The position numbers and the translations under genes were made by a program. Shown piece after piece: positions 49,818 to 58,490 of a stretch of 64,000 nt of DNA (the stretch's first letter is position 1; each line of letters starts with the position of its first letter). This DNA comes from Brenneria goodwinii (GTDB lineage Bacteria > Pseudomonadota > Gammaproteobacteria > Enterobacterales > Enterobacteriaceae): positions 2,480,001-2,544,000 of the forward strand of contig NZ_CP014137.1 in assembly GCF_002291445.1 (NCBI RefSeq), written 5' to 3'. The notes below the pieces were generated by a model. That model was given only the letters and a program-made list of their open reading frames with translations, was not told where the DNA came from and did no database searches.

Positions 49818-50246
49818 GACCCCCACCCAACCTCCCCCTTGTCAGCTGTCTCTTAGTCACATTTTTATGCGGACTTGGAGATAGTTTCGTGCGCCACAAT
49901 GCCGCTATTTTCATGCTGCCTCGCAGCACGCGCCCGACATAGGGGGCTCAGACGCCAGCCCCCTATGAACCCCGGCTTGCGGCTAAATTATGTCGCTGCG
50001 CGATGCCTTCGTCGGTATCAGGCTTAACGGACCGCTTGCGACACGTTCCAGACGTGGCGCAAGCTTTCGCCGCGTCCGTGCGGCTCATCCTAAGCCTGCT
50101 ATCTCCTCAGCATAATTTCTTACGCCGGATAACGGCAAACCCCGTCATAGCCCCTACATTTGTGTATAAGAGACAGCTTGTCAGGGGGAGGCGCTAACGC
50201 GGGCGTTTCTCCCTCCCCTGGGAAGGGGAGGGCCGGGGTGGGGTTA
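49818..50246. repeat. Palindromic intergenic repeat, copy D (split by MITE 3)
   Basis: ccccacccaacctccccc (left) and, after the MITE, cagggggaggcgctaacgc, ctccctcccctgggaagggg and agggccggggtggggttagc (right). This is the same family as copies A-C but in reverse orientation. It fills the space between acuI and the M20 hydrolase gene. Confidence 0.65.
49846..50176 (+). mobile_element. MITE copy 3 (331 bp) with target duplication
   Basis: The left end is CTGTCTCTTAGTCACA and the right end TGTGTATAAGAGACAG. The right end read inward is CTGTCTCTTATACACA, identical to the first 16 bases of the Tn5 mosaic end. The element is flanked on both sides by CTTGTCAG (49838-49845 and 50177-50184), an 8-bp target duplication. 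The interior matches copies 1 and 2. It encodes no transposase. Confidence 0.85.
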
Positions 50247-50256
50247 GCTAAAGCGC

Positions 50257-51447
50257 TTATTCCCCGCCCAGTTCCAGCTTCACGATATTGATCCAATAGC
50301 CGATGCCGAGCGGCAGAATATCGTCATTGAAATCAAACAGCGGCGTGTGGACATGATGAAATGTGCCATCAGGCTGGATGCCATTGCCAATCAGCATAAA
50401 CGCGCCCGGCCGCGCCTTCAGCATATAGGCGAAATCCTCACCGGCGGTAATCGGCGGATACACCGCATCAACCCCCTGCTCGCCCACCGTACATACGGCG
50501 GCGGCGGCGGCGAGTTCCGTTTGCGGCGCGGCGTTGACCAGGGCGGGATATCCCCGTTCATAGCAGACCTCCGCCGTACATTGGTGAGCGGCCGCCAGAT
50601 TGAGCGCCAGATCGGAAAGCCGCTGTTCCAACGTATCCCTGACCGATGCCTCATAGGAGCGAGCGGTTCCACGCACCACAATTTCGCTGGGAATGACGTT
50701 GGCGGAGCGTGCATGCCCCGCCGAGATATAACCGGCGCTGAGAACCGCCGTCTCCCGGGCGGGCACGTTACGCCCAATAATGGTTTGCAGGCCCAGCAGG
50801 AAATGCGCAAGCGGCATGCTGGGATCGGTGGCGCGATGCGGAACCGCGCCATGCCCGCCGGTCCCCTTGAATTTGACGCTCCAGGTATCGACGCTGGCCA
50901 GCATCGGTCCGGGCCGGATGCCGAACCGGCCAACCGGCAACCCCGGCTCGTTGTGCAATCCGTAGACGGCATCGCAGGGGAAACGCTCAAACAGCCCATC
51001 TTCTATCATCACGCGCCCGCCGCCGCCCTCTTCCTCCGCCGGTTGGAAGATAAAATGCACCGTCCCCGCGAAGTCGGGATGTTCGGCAAGGTAGCGGGCC
51101 GCGCCCAGCAGCATCGCCGTATGGCCGTCATGGCCGCAGGCGTGCATTTTCCCCGGACAGACGGAGGAATAAGGCAAGCCGCTCGTTTCCTGCATATTAA
51201 GCGCATCCATATCCGCCCGGAGTCCGATACGGCGGCCCCCCGGCCGGTTGCCGACGATGGTGCCGACCAGGCCGGTGCCGGCGAACCCGCGCGTAACCTC
51301 AATGCCCCAACTTGCAAGCGTTCCGGCGACAAGCTCGGATGTGCGTTGCTCTTCGAATGCCGCTTCGGGGTGCTGGTGAATATCCTGACGAATGGCGATC
51401 AGCTCAGGAAGATAGCCGCTGATTTTTTTTAATATCGTGTCGTTCAT
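50257..51447 (-). CDS. M20D amidohydrolase (hippurate hydrolase / IAA-amino acid hydrolase-like)
   Basis: This 396-residue di-metal hydrolase has the metal motifs GKMHACGHDGHTAMLLGAA and IFQPAEEEGGGGRVMIEDG, with GLHNEPGLPVGRFGIRPGP, FKGTGGHGAVPH and ITAGEDFAYM. The group cleaves N-acyl amino acids such as hippurate or indole-acetyl conjugates. The MHS transporter gene lies 22 bp upstream on the same strand, so the pair probably imports and hydrolyses one conjugate under the divergent LysR regulator. The substrate is not fixed by sequence. Confidence 0.9.
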   Translation of the reverse strand: MNDTILKKISGYLPELIAIRQDIHQHPEAAFEEQRTSELVAGTLASWGIEVTRGFAGTGLVGTIVGNRPGGRRIGLRADMDALNMQETSGLPYSSVCPGKMHACGHDGHTAMLLGAARYLAEHPDFAGTVHFIFQPAEEEGGGGRVMIEDGLFERFPCDAVYGLHNEPGLPVGRFGIRPGPMLASVDTWSVKFKGTGGHGAVPHRATDPSMPLAHFLLGLQTIIGRNVPARETAVLSAGYISAGHARSANVIPSEIVVRGTARSYEASVRDTLEQRLSDLALNLAAAHQCTAEVCYERGYPALVNAAPQTELAAAAAVCTVGEQGVDAVYPPITAGEDFAYMLKARPGAFMLIGNGIQPDGTFHHVHTPLFDFNDDILPLGIGYWINIVKLELGGE

Positions 51448-51469
51448 TATTACCGTTTCCCTACTCTAT

Positions 51470-52801
51470 TTAATCATTAAGCGCGACATGCCGCGTTTCA
51501 CGCATCATCATCATGGCCACGACGGCGACGGCATTGGCGATGACCAGATACCAGGCCGGCGTCATCGGATTGCCGGTGACGCCGATCAGCCAGGTGACCA
51601 CGAACTGCGCCGTTCCGCCGAAGAGGGTGACCGCCACGGCATAGGAAAAAGAGAGACCGATGCTGCGCACGTGGCTCGGGAAGGATTCAGGGATCATGCC
51701 CAGCATCACGCCGGCATTGATTGAATGCAGCGTCACCAGCAGCGCGACCATCAAAAGCAGCATAGTGCCGGTTTGATGCTGCGTGATCAGCAGGAAGGCG
51801 GGATACGCCGCCAGAACCAACAGCATGCGCGGAACAATCATCACCACCTTGCGGCCAAAGCGGTCAGACAGCCAACCGCCCACCAGGCTCATTACCGCCA
51901 TGGTAGCGCCGGTGACGAACGTCGCCAGCATTGAAACGCCCATCGGCAGCTTGAGCGTCGTCAGCGCGTAGGTGGTCATATAGCTTGATATATACATGGT
52001 GACGGCGCCCCCGGCGATAGCGAGACCGGCGAGCGTCACGGTACGGCCATGACCGGCGAACAAATCGGCAAGAACGGCTTTTGTCGAGCGATGCGCCTGT
52101 TCGCGGTTCAGCGTTTCAGGCAGACGATTACGAATATAGATGCCGACGGGGGCAATCAGCACCCCCAGCAGGAACGGCAGCCGCCATCCCCATGATTCCA
52201 GGCTCTCTTTCGGCAAGATTTGCGTCATGATAAACCCCATCAGACCGGCGATCAGGAAAGCCAGCCCCTGGCTGGCCGACTGCCAGCTGGTGTAAAACCC
52301 GCGCTGGTTGGCGGGCGCGCGTTCCAGCAGGTAGGTGGTGGCCGGCCCCATTTCACCGCCGGCGGAAAAGCCCTGAATAAGACGGGCCAGCACCACCAGG
52401 CAAGGCGCAGCGATGCCGATGGCGGCATAAGGCGGAATAACGGCGAGCATCGCCGAACTCAGCGCCATTAGCGAAATGGTCAGGGTCATGGCCGCTTTCC
52501 GGCCTTTTCGATCGGCATAGGCGCCGATCAGGATCCCCCCGAGCGGACGCGTCAGAAACCCGACGCCAAAAACCGCAACCGAAAGCAGCAGACTGCCCAG
52601 CGGCGTTTCCGCCGGGAAAAACTGTCGGGCTATTACGGCGGCAAAAATGCTGTAAATAGTAAAATCATAAAACTCAAGCGCATTTCCAAGCGTTATCGCC
52701 CCGATACTCGCCGTTCTCCCCGGCGCGTTAGCCTGTGTTTCATTCTGCTCGCGGGCGGAAACAGCCGCCGAACTTCTTTCCATACCAGTCCCCCTGATCA
52801 C
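51470..52801 (-). CDS. MFS metabolite:proton symporter (MHS family)
   Basis: The 443-residue, 12-helix transporter belongs to the ProP/KgtP/ShiA group, with ALEFYDFTIYSIFAAVIARQ, FLTRPLGGILIGAYADRKGR and RLIQGFSAGGEMGPATTYLL. Substrates of the family are carboxylates, betaines or aromatic acids. The start is at 52801 or at the ATG 52783. It is first in an operon with the M20 hydrolase and divergent from the LysR gene at 52932. Confidence 0.88.
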   Translation of the reverse strand: MIRGTGMERSSAAVSAREQNETQANAPGRTASIGAITLGNALEFYDFTIYSIFAAVIARQFFPAETPLGSLLLSVAVFGVGFLTRPLGGILIGAYADRKGRKAAMTLTISLMALSSAMLAVIPPYAAIGIAAPCLVVLARLIQGFSAGGEMGPATTYLLERAPANQRGFYTSWQSASQGLAFLIAGLMGFIMTQILPKESLESWGWRLPFLLGVLIAPVGIYIRNRLPETLNREQAHRSTKAVLADLFAGHGRTVTLAGLAIAGGAVTMYISSYMTTYALTTLKLPMGVSMLATFVTGATMAVMSLVGGWLSDRFGRKVVMIVPRMLLVLAAYPAFLLITQHQTGTMLLLMVALLVTLHSINAGVMLGMIPESFPSHVRSIGLSFSYAVAVTLFGGTAQFVVTWLIGVTGNPMTPAWYLVIANAVAVVAMMMMRETRHVALND

Positions 52802-52877
52802 ATTGGTTTTTGTCTTCTTTGGGTCAGACTAGCGAAAATTCCTAATTTGAAAAAATGCATTAATATTGAGCAATAGG

Positions 52878-52890
52878 TACATAAAATGTA
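52878..52890. promoter_or_regulatory. LysR-type T-N11-A site
   Basis: TACATAAAATGTA is a perfect dyad (TACAT-AAA-ATGTA) with T-N11-A form. It sits in the 130-bp region between the divergent LysR gene and the MHS-M20 operon, where a LysR regulator would bind. Confidence 0.55.
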
Positions 52891-52931
52891 TGCTTTAACC
52901 AAACTGTCACTATAAATATTCAGGCGAAAGC

Positions 52932-53873
52932 GTGTCCTATTCGATCAAACACCTGCGTTATGTTGTCGCGGTAAAGCAGACCGGTTCGCTCGCCAAAGCC
53001 TCCGAAGGCATGTCGGTTTCCGTGTCTTCGATCCGTGAAGCGATCCGCCTTATTGAAGCGAGGCTGCATATCAGCCTGTTCCTCAGCGAACCGGCCAAAG
53101 GAATGAGACTGACTCGGGACGGAGAACGATTCTGCGCGCTCGCCGAAGAATTTCTCAGCGCCTATCGGGGGTTTGAACAGGCGGCGGCGCATATTCCCCA
53201 TGATTGGGAACGCGATATTTCCCTGGGCGTGCTTGCCAGCGCAGGCTCGCTGGTCATGCCGACGCTGGTCGCGCAATTTTCCCTGTCTGTTTTGAACGGA
53301 CACATCCAGCTCTATGAACACAGCGCGAAAGAACTGTCGGAAGCGGTTCGCGCCGACAAACTGGCGGCGGCTTTCACCTTCAACGACGATCTGCACCCTT
53401 CACTGGCGTTCGTCGAGCTATTCAAGCCGCCTCTTCATATCGGCCTGCGCCCGGATCATCCGCTTGCCGGAAAAAATGAAATCCATTTATCAGAGCTGGA
53501 AGAAGAGACATACATTCTTCTCGATTTCGACGGCGCCCGGCGCTACTACGCCGGCCTTTTCGATCACCATGGCGTCAAGCCGCGGGTCGGCTACACCGTA
53601 AGTTCGCGCGAAATGGCATACAGTATGGTCGCCGCCGGTCTCGGTTATTCGGTCTTCAACCTTTGTCCGCTGCCGACCGAAAATAGCCCGATGTCCGAGG
53701 CGATCGTACGTATTCCGCTGATATCGGACTACTGGAGTCCGGCCTTCGGCATGATCCATCTGCGCGGCCGCAGCGGCGGCCTGATTGACGGACTGCATCA
53801 GGTCTGCCGTTCCATTGCGGGCAACATCGCCCAAGCCGGGAAGGATCAATCCCACACGACATCGACCCGATAA
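52932..53873 (+). CDS. LysR-family transcriptional regulator
   Basis: The 313-residue protein has an N-terminal helix-turn-helix (LRYVVAVKQTGSLAKASEGM, VSVSSIREAIRLIEARLHIS) and an effector domain (LGVLASAGSLVMPTLVAQFS, GLRPDHPLAGKNEIHLSELE, SMVAAGLGYSVFNLCPLP). It starts at GTG 52932. It is divergent from the MHS transporter/M20 hydrolase operon and probably activates it in response to the transported conjugate. Confidence 0.9.
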   Translation: MSYSIKHLRYVVAVKQTGSLAKASEGMSVSVSSIREAIRLIEARLHISLFLSEPAKGMRLTRDGERFCALAEEFLSAYRGFEQAAAHIPHDWERDISLGVLASAGSLVMPTLVAQFSLSVLNGHIQLYEHSAKELSEAVRADKLAAAFTFNDDLHPSLAFVELFKPPLHIGLRPDHPLAGKNEIHLSELEEETYILLDFDGARRYYAGLFDHHGVKPRVGYTVSSREMAYSMVAAGLGYSVFNLCPLPTENSPMSEAIVRIPLISDYWSPAFGMIHLRGRSGGLIDGLHQVCRSIAGNIAQAGKDQSHTTSTR

Positions 53874-53880
53874 GATCACG

Positions 53881-54288
53881 CTACTGCGCACTCATCACCC
53901 GCGATCCTAAATCCGCATCCTGACGATCGCCATTAACCAGATGGGTTAACTCGCTGCACCGATAGATGCGCTGGTTCCTCAACGTAAAATGCGCAAACAC
54001 CTGTATCGTACTGCGCACGCCATCCTGCTTTTCAACCTCGACCAGATGATGCGTCAGCACATCGTTCCCCTGCGACGCCGTGGCAAGGATCGTCAGCGAC
54101 ATACGCCGCGTGACCTGCTTCAACAGCGCCATATGATGCAGAAAATCGTTATAGCCGAGCGTCTTGCCGTCCACCCATTGCTCATAGTCCGGGTCGAAGA
54201 ATTCAGCGATCGACGCCGGGCTATGAACTGGCGAGGCGATCACCTGATGTAAAGCGTTGATAACCTGTTGTTGCGCGGAAAATACCAT
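53881..54288 (-). CDS. SnoaL/NTF2-like small protein
   Basis: This 135-residue alpha+beta-barrel protein includes ALHQVIASPVHSPASIAEFF, DPDYEQWVDGKTLGYNDFLH and TIQVFAHFTLRNQRIYRCSE. The ATG at 54288 has a ggaga ribosome site; longer frames lack one. NTF2-like proteins serve as isomerases, hydrolases or ligand-binding proteins; the activity is unknown. It is divergent from the AraC regulator at 54386, its probable controller. Confidence 0.75.
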   Translation of the reverse strand: MVFSAQQQVINALHQVIASPVHSPASIAEFFDPDYEQWVDGKTLGYNDFLHHMALLKQVTRRMSLTILATASQGNDVLTHHLVEVEKQDGVRSTIQVFAHFTLRNQRIYRCSELTHLVNGDRQDADLGSRVMSAQ

Positions 54289-54385
54289 TTTCGTCTCCCT
54301 GATTGAGTGCATGCACAGAGAATAACCCGGCCAATGCGTGTCATAATAACCATACTCTGACATTTAATAATGATTTTCCGCCATA

Positions 54386-55129
54386 ATGAACATCATCCGC
54401 AGCGAAAAACTGGAACACGCGAAAAAGTCCCTTACGCCTTGGCACCAACATACCGCCGGTCAGCTTTACTGGTTAAACCGCGGCATGATTGCGCTTGAAA
54501 CTCAGGATAAACAGTGGGCGCTGACGGCGGGCTGTATTGGCTGGTTTCCGCCGCATGTCGCCCACCGGGCATGCGCTTTCGGCCATATGACGGGATGTAG
54601 TCTCTATCTGGCGGCGGAATATTGCCGGGAACTACCCGGCGCGCCGCAGATTTTCAGCGCGAATGCGCTGTTGCAAGCGTTGGTGGAACGCATCGCCAAC
54701 CTGAACGCCTCCTCATTAACGGAGAAACATCTGCGCCTGATTCAGGTGCTCATCGACGAGCTATCATCAGCCCCGACAATCCCCTCACACCTGCCGCTGC
54801 CGCAGGATAGCCGGGCGCTGAAAATCGCGCGCGAAATACTGGAAAATCCGGCCGATCCGCGGACTCAGGCGGAATGGTCGAAATGGAGCGGCCTGAGCGC
54901 ACGCACGCTGAGCCGGCTTTTCCTCGCCCAGACCGGGATCAATTTTTCTCACTGGCGCCAGCAAGCCCGCCTGCTGCGCTCGATGGAATTCCTGGCGAAA
55001 GGCGACGCCGTCGGCAACGTTGCCGCGGCCTGCGGTTATGAGAATGTCAGCGCGTACATTGCCGTTTTTCGTCAACGCTTCGGGGTAACGCCCGGCGGTT
55101 ATTTTTCTCTCAACCGGAATGACAAGTGA
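54386..55129 (+). CDS. AraC-family transcriptional regulator
   Basis: The 247-residue protein has an N-terminal cupin-like ligand region (PWHQHTAGQLYWLNRGMIAL, WFPPHVAHRACAFGH) and a C-terminal double helix-turn-helix (WSKWSGLSARTLSRLFLAQT, VGNVAAACGYENVSAYIAVF, RQRFGVTPGGYF). The closest known plan is the short AraC regulators of NimR/YdeO type. It is divergent from the SnoaL-like gene across a 97-bp spacer. Confidence 0.88.
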   Translation: MNIIRSEKLEHAKKSLTPWHQHTAGQLYWLNRGMIALETQDKQWALTAGCIGWFPPHVAHRACAFGHMTGCSLYLAAEYCRELPGAPQIFSANALLQALVERIANLNASSLTEKHLRLIQVLIDELSSAPTIPSHLPLPQDSRALKIAREILENPADPRTQAEWSKWSGLSARTLSRLFLAQTGINFSHWRQQARLLRSMEFLAKGDAVGNVAAACGYENVSAYIAVFRQRFGVTPGGYFSLNRNDK

Positions 55130-55180
55130 CCGCAGCGGCCTCGCGGTAAAGGTTGTATTCGGCCGCCGCCGGATATCGCA

Positions 55181-55735
55181 TTACTGATAATTCAGCGTAA
55201 AGGTGGCGTCGCCGTTGGCGGAACCGGCGGTCACGCTATCCTGCGTCGCCACGTACTGGCCGTAAAACACCAACTGCGCGTCGCTGACGCCGGCGGTCAG
55301 CGGGTATTGTTCGCTGGCATTGCCAAGCGGAATACGATTGCGATCCTTGTCCAGAATGGCGATAGCGACATGCGTAGCGATGCTGTCGGCATTTAACGCC
55401 AGCAGCGTCGCGTCATTGGCATCCGCGGCGCCGGAAAACGTGGCGGAGACCGAAGAGACCGCCGAACCGCAGTTTTCAAGATTGATGGCAAATCGGACCG
55501 GGGGCGCCCCCGCTTTCCCCGCGGAAAACGCCTTTGTCGCCAGGGTTCCCATATTGACGGTCTGTTCCTGCGAGGCCACGCTGACCGAGCAACTGTTCGA
55601 CACCAGCGTCGCGGTAAGCTGCATGTTCGTGGCCCCCAGATCCGCCTGGGCGGGCGGCAGGCTACACCACAGCCAGACCACCAGCGACAGATGTGCGGCC
55701 GGCGCGCGAAGGCGCAAAGCATCTGGCAATCTCAT
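55181..55735 (-). CDS. Minor fimbrial subunit, copy B
   Basis: The 184-residue protein has a signal peptide (~1-30, ending PPAQA) and a type-1-pilin-like Ig domain: ATLVSNSCSVSVASQEQTVN, FAINLENCG (second Cys of the disulfide), NRIPLGNASEQYPLTAG, and the C-terminal donor strand ANGDATFTLNYQ. The ATG at 55735 has an aagggga ribosome site; a start ten codons earlier is possible. It is clearly paralogous to 56845-57414 and is the last gene of the fimbrial operon. Confidence 0.85.
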   Translation of the reverse strand: MRLPDALRLRAPAAHLSLVVWLWCSLPPAQADLGATNMQLTATLVSNSCSVSVASQEQTVNMGTLATKAFSAGKAGAPPVRFAINLENCGSAVSSVSATFSGAADANDATLLALNADSIATHVAIAILDKDRNRIPLGNASEQYPLTAGVSDAQLVFYGQYVATQDSVTAGSANGDATFTLNYQ

Positions 55736-55748
55736 GACTATTTTCCCC

Positions 55749-56795
55749 TTAGTCAAAATCGACACGCAGGTAAGCCAGCGCGGTCACGACGCCTGCCTGT
55801 GGCCTATTGCCGGTCACGCTGACCGGATAAGCCGTGATCGTCACGTTGGCGCTGTCGTTATCATCCAGCGTAAAGGGCAGCACGCTGGCAAGATCGTTCG
55901 GCGTCAGCGGACTGCTACTGCCGTCGGTAACCACAAAGCCGACATCGCTGTTATCAGAGACAATCGCATTGCCGGATGTCGTATCCGCCTGAACGCGCAG
56001 CGAGAGATTGGTCTGAGCGGCAATGCCGTTACAGGCAATGCCGATGGTGCGGGTGGCGGTTTTCACGCCATCGGGCTTGCTGCCCGCCGTGGTAAACGCG
56101 CCGGTGGAAATATTGCCGAAGTCGATGGAAACCACCTGTCCGGCGTTCAGCGTACAGCTTTGCGGTACCGTCACCGTGCCGCTCAGGTATCCCACCACCA
56201 AAGGCGATCCCGTACCCAGTCCCGTACTGCCCTGATTGCCATAGACGGAAAAAATGGGAATGGAGGGCAACGTCGTCACGCCGACAAATTTCCGTTTAAT
56301 ACGAAAACTGACCTGCACCCGGCTGCCGGTCGTCGCCGTGCCGCCGCATCTCCCATTACAGTTATTGGATAAATCAACAAAAGGCACATTATGATAGGTG
56401 CTGCCGCCTGAGGCGTTATACACGTAGATCTGCGAGGCGACCTGCAAATAATCATTGCCGGTGATATCGAACCAGTTAGCAGAGCCGTCGTTGAAAGAGT
56501 AGCTAAGGCCGGCTCCCGCCTGAGCGGTGTAGTAGACGGTATCTTTATTATTGCATCCGCCGCTTATCGTGTATGAACCGCTGTCGGTTTTTTGGTTCCA
56601 GCCGGTGGTATAGCCGACATAGTTTTGCTGTGAAGCAAACTGGAAATTAAAATCATAGCTCACGGGCGAGCCTGTCGCGGTATTACACTGAATGGCAAAG
56701 GCGTGCTGCGGCAAAAGGAACCAGAATGCGGCCAGGGTTAGCCACCCTATTTTTCCCCCGATAAATTTAATCAACTCTATAATTTTTATTTCCAT
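55749..56795 (-). CDS. Fimbrial tip adhesin, copy B (two-domain, FimH-like)
   Basis: The 348-residue exported protein has a signal peptide (ending LLPQHAFA), an N-terminal lectin-like domain (~35-200, three disulfide-type Cys pairs, NDYLQVASQIYVYNASGG, NNCNGRCGG) and a C-terminal pilin domain (VTVPQSCTLNAGQVVSIDFG ... GIACNGIAAQTNLSLRVQAD). This is the plan of tip adhesins of chaperone-usher pili. It is a paralogue of 57429-58490; the pilin halves are much closer than the lectin halves, so the two tips may bind different ligands. Confidence 0.82.
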   Translation of the reverse strand: MEIKIIELIKFIGGKIGWLTLAAFWFLLPQHAFAIQCNTATGSPVSYDFNFQFASQQNYVGYTTGWNQKTDSGSYTISGGCNNKDTVYYTAQAGAGLSYSFNDGSANWFDITGNDYLQVASQIYVYNASGGSTYHNVPFVDLSNNCNGRCGGTATTGSRVQVSFRIKRKFVGVTTLPSIPIFSVYGNQGSTGLGTGSPLVVGYLSGTVTVPQSCTLNAGQVVSIDFGNISTGAFTTAGSKPDGVKTATRTIGIACNGIAAQTNLSLRVQADTTSGNAIVSDNSDVGFVVTDGSSSPLTPNDLASVLPFTLDDNDSANVTITAYPVSVTGNRPQAGVVTALAYLRVDFD

Positions 56796-56844
56796 AAATA
56801 TTCCGCCTTAGCATGGGTTGTCCGCTGGTTTACTCTCTCGCCGA

Positions 56845-57414
56845 TTACTGATAGCTCAGCGTAAATGTGGCATCGGCATTGGCGGACCCCGGCGTTACCG
56901 CGGCGCCGGTTCGCACATACCTCCCATAGAACATCAGCGATGCGCTACTGGCGTTGGCGGTCAACGCATAAACTTCGCTCGCCTGACCAAGTGGAATTTG
57001 ATTGCGATCTTTATCCAAAATTTCCACCGCGAGGTTAGTCGCGGTGCTATCGCTACTCAGCGCCAGCATGGTGCTATCGGTCGCGTCCTGGGTGCCGGAA
57101 AAGGTGACCTGTACGCCGGTCGCCGCCGCGGCGCAGTCTTCCAAATTAATCTGGAAAGGCGTCGCCTCCGGACTTTTCTGCGTGCCGATAAACTGTTTGC
57201 TGGCCCAACTGCCCAGATCCACGGTTTTGTTGACGCTATCCTGGCTGACGACGCAACTGTTGGCGATCACCGTAACAGTCAATTGCATATTGCTCAGCCC
57301 CAAATCCGCCTGTACGGATGGCGCCAGCGCGGCCAGCAACAGCGCGCCGCCAAGTTGCAAACCACGGTGGCCGAAGGCGCGGGCATTAATGCGGGTAGAT
57401 AAAGGAGCGTTCAC
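56845..57414 (-). CDS. Minor fimbrial subunit, copy A
   Basis: The 189-residue protein starts at a GTG with an aggaga ribosome site. It has a signal peptide ending APSVQA, a pilin fold (VTVIANSCVVSQDSVNKTVD, PFQINLEDCAA, NQIPLGQASEVYALTAN) and the C-terminal ANADATFTLSYQ. It is about half identical by eye to copy B. It lies between the two adhesin genes, so each adhesin has its own following minor subunit. Confidence 0.85.
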   Translation of the reverse strand: MNAPLSTRINARAFGHRGLQLGGALLLAALAPSVQADLGLSNMQLTVTVIANSCVVSQDSVNKTVDLGSWASKQFIGTQKSPEATPFQINLEDCAAAATGVQVTFSGTQDATDSTMLALSSDSTATNLAVEILDKDRNQIPLGQASEVYALTANASSASLMFYGRYVRTGAAVTPGSANADATFTLSYQ

Positions 57415-57428
57415 CTGATGTTCTCCTG

Positions 57429-58490
57429 TTAGTAGAAGTCGACGCGCAAATAACCTTTGCCGGTCGCCAGACCGACTTTCGGCGTCTGCCCGGTAACGCT
57501 GACCGGATAAGCGCCGATCCTGACATTCGCGCTGGCGGCGTCGTCAAGCACGAACGGGATCACGCTCGATAGGGCGTTGGGCGTCAGCGGGTTGTTGTCG
57601 CTGTCGGTGATGATGAATCCGATGTCGGCATTGTCGGACACGATCATATTGTCTTTTACCGTGTCAGCCTGTACGCGCAGCGACAGGCTGGTCTGCGCTT
57701 CAATGCCCTTGCACTGAATACCAATGTTGCGGCTGACAGGCGTTACGCCCTCCGCTATCTGACCGGCGGTTTTAAAAGCGCCGGTCGAAACGCTGCCGAA
57801 ATCGATGGCGATGATTTGCCCGGCGTTCAGTTCACAGCTTTGCGGCACCGTGACCGTACCGCTCAAATAGCCCACCGCGATCGGGGTGCCGGTGCCCTGA
57901 CCGGCTCCGCCCTGATTGGCGTACAGATAGAAGATCGGAATAGATGAAATAGTGGTGATGCCGACGAACGGACGTTTAATGCGGAAATTGACCCGTACGC
58001 GGCTGCCGCTGGCCAGCGTCGAGCCGCAGCGCCCGTTGCAGTAATTATTGACGTCGGTGAAAGGAACATACTGGTACTGAAGTTGTCCCAGGTTGACGTT
58101 ATTGATACCGATCTGCGAGGCGACTTGCAGGTAATCATTACCGCCGATGTCGTACCATTTGGTATCGCCTTCGGCAACGGCGAAGATCAGCGACGGCCCG
58201 ACCGTTGAGGTAAAATAGGTATCGGGTCCGCCTGTGCATGCGCCGCCGATCGCCGACGATCCGGATGCGGTTTCATCCCGCCACCCGGTCTCATAACCGG
58301 TATAGTTCTGAGTGGAGGCGATGGTATAGGCGAAGTTGTAGGTGGTCGGAGAGCCGCTGACCGTGCTGCACTGCGCTGCCCACCCTACCTGCGGCAGTCC
58401 CAGCGCGCCTGCCGCCAGCGTTAACCAAAGCCCATTGCCGCGCACGGCGTTGAGCGTTTTTTTCATAAGCTGTTTCATTTTCATTGGCAT
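57429..58490 (-). CDS. Fimbrial tip adhesin, copy A (two-domain, FimH-like)
   Basis: The 353-residue protein has a signal peptide (ending LPQVGWA), a variable N-terminal domain (YETGWRDETASGSSAIGGAC, NDYLQVASQIGINN, NNYCNGRCGS) and a pilin domain (VTVPQSCELNAGQIIAIDFG, NIGIQCKGIEAQTSLSLRVQ). Three candidate ATGs lie close together (58490, 58484, 58478). It overlaps the usher stop by about ten bases. It is followed by its minor subunit and then by the duplicated pair. Confidence 0.82.
   Translation of the reverse strand: MPMKMKQLMKKTLNAVRGNGLWLTLAAGALGLPQVGWAAQCSTVSGSPTTYNFAYTIASTQNYTGYETGWRDETASGSSAIGGACTGGPDTYFTSTVGPSLIFAVAEGDTKWYDIGGNDYLQVASQIGINNVNLGQLQYQYVPFTDVNNYCNGRCGSTLASGSRVRVNFRIKRPFVGITTISSIPIFYLYANQGGAGQGTGTPIAVGYLSGTVTVPQSCELNAGQIIAIDFGSVSTGAFKTAGQIAEGVTPVSRNIGIQCKGIEAQTSLSLRVQADTVKDNMIVSDNADIGFIITDSDNNPLTPNALSSVIPFVLDDAASANVRIGAYPVSVTGQTPKVGLATGKGYLRVDFY

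Noticed and set aside
50161..50176. TGTGTATAAGAGACAG (also at 6439-6454) resembles the transposase adapter used in sequencing libraries, so adapter contamination was considered.
   Set aside because: The preceding bases (tttg, not aga) do not continue the adapter, the sites form proper ends of a repeated element with an inverted partner, and copies 1 and 2 carry a variant end (gtgactaagagacag). They are natural element ends.
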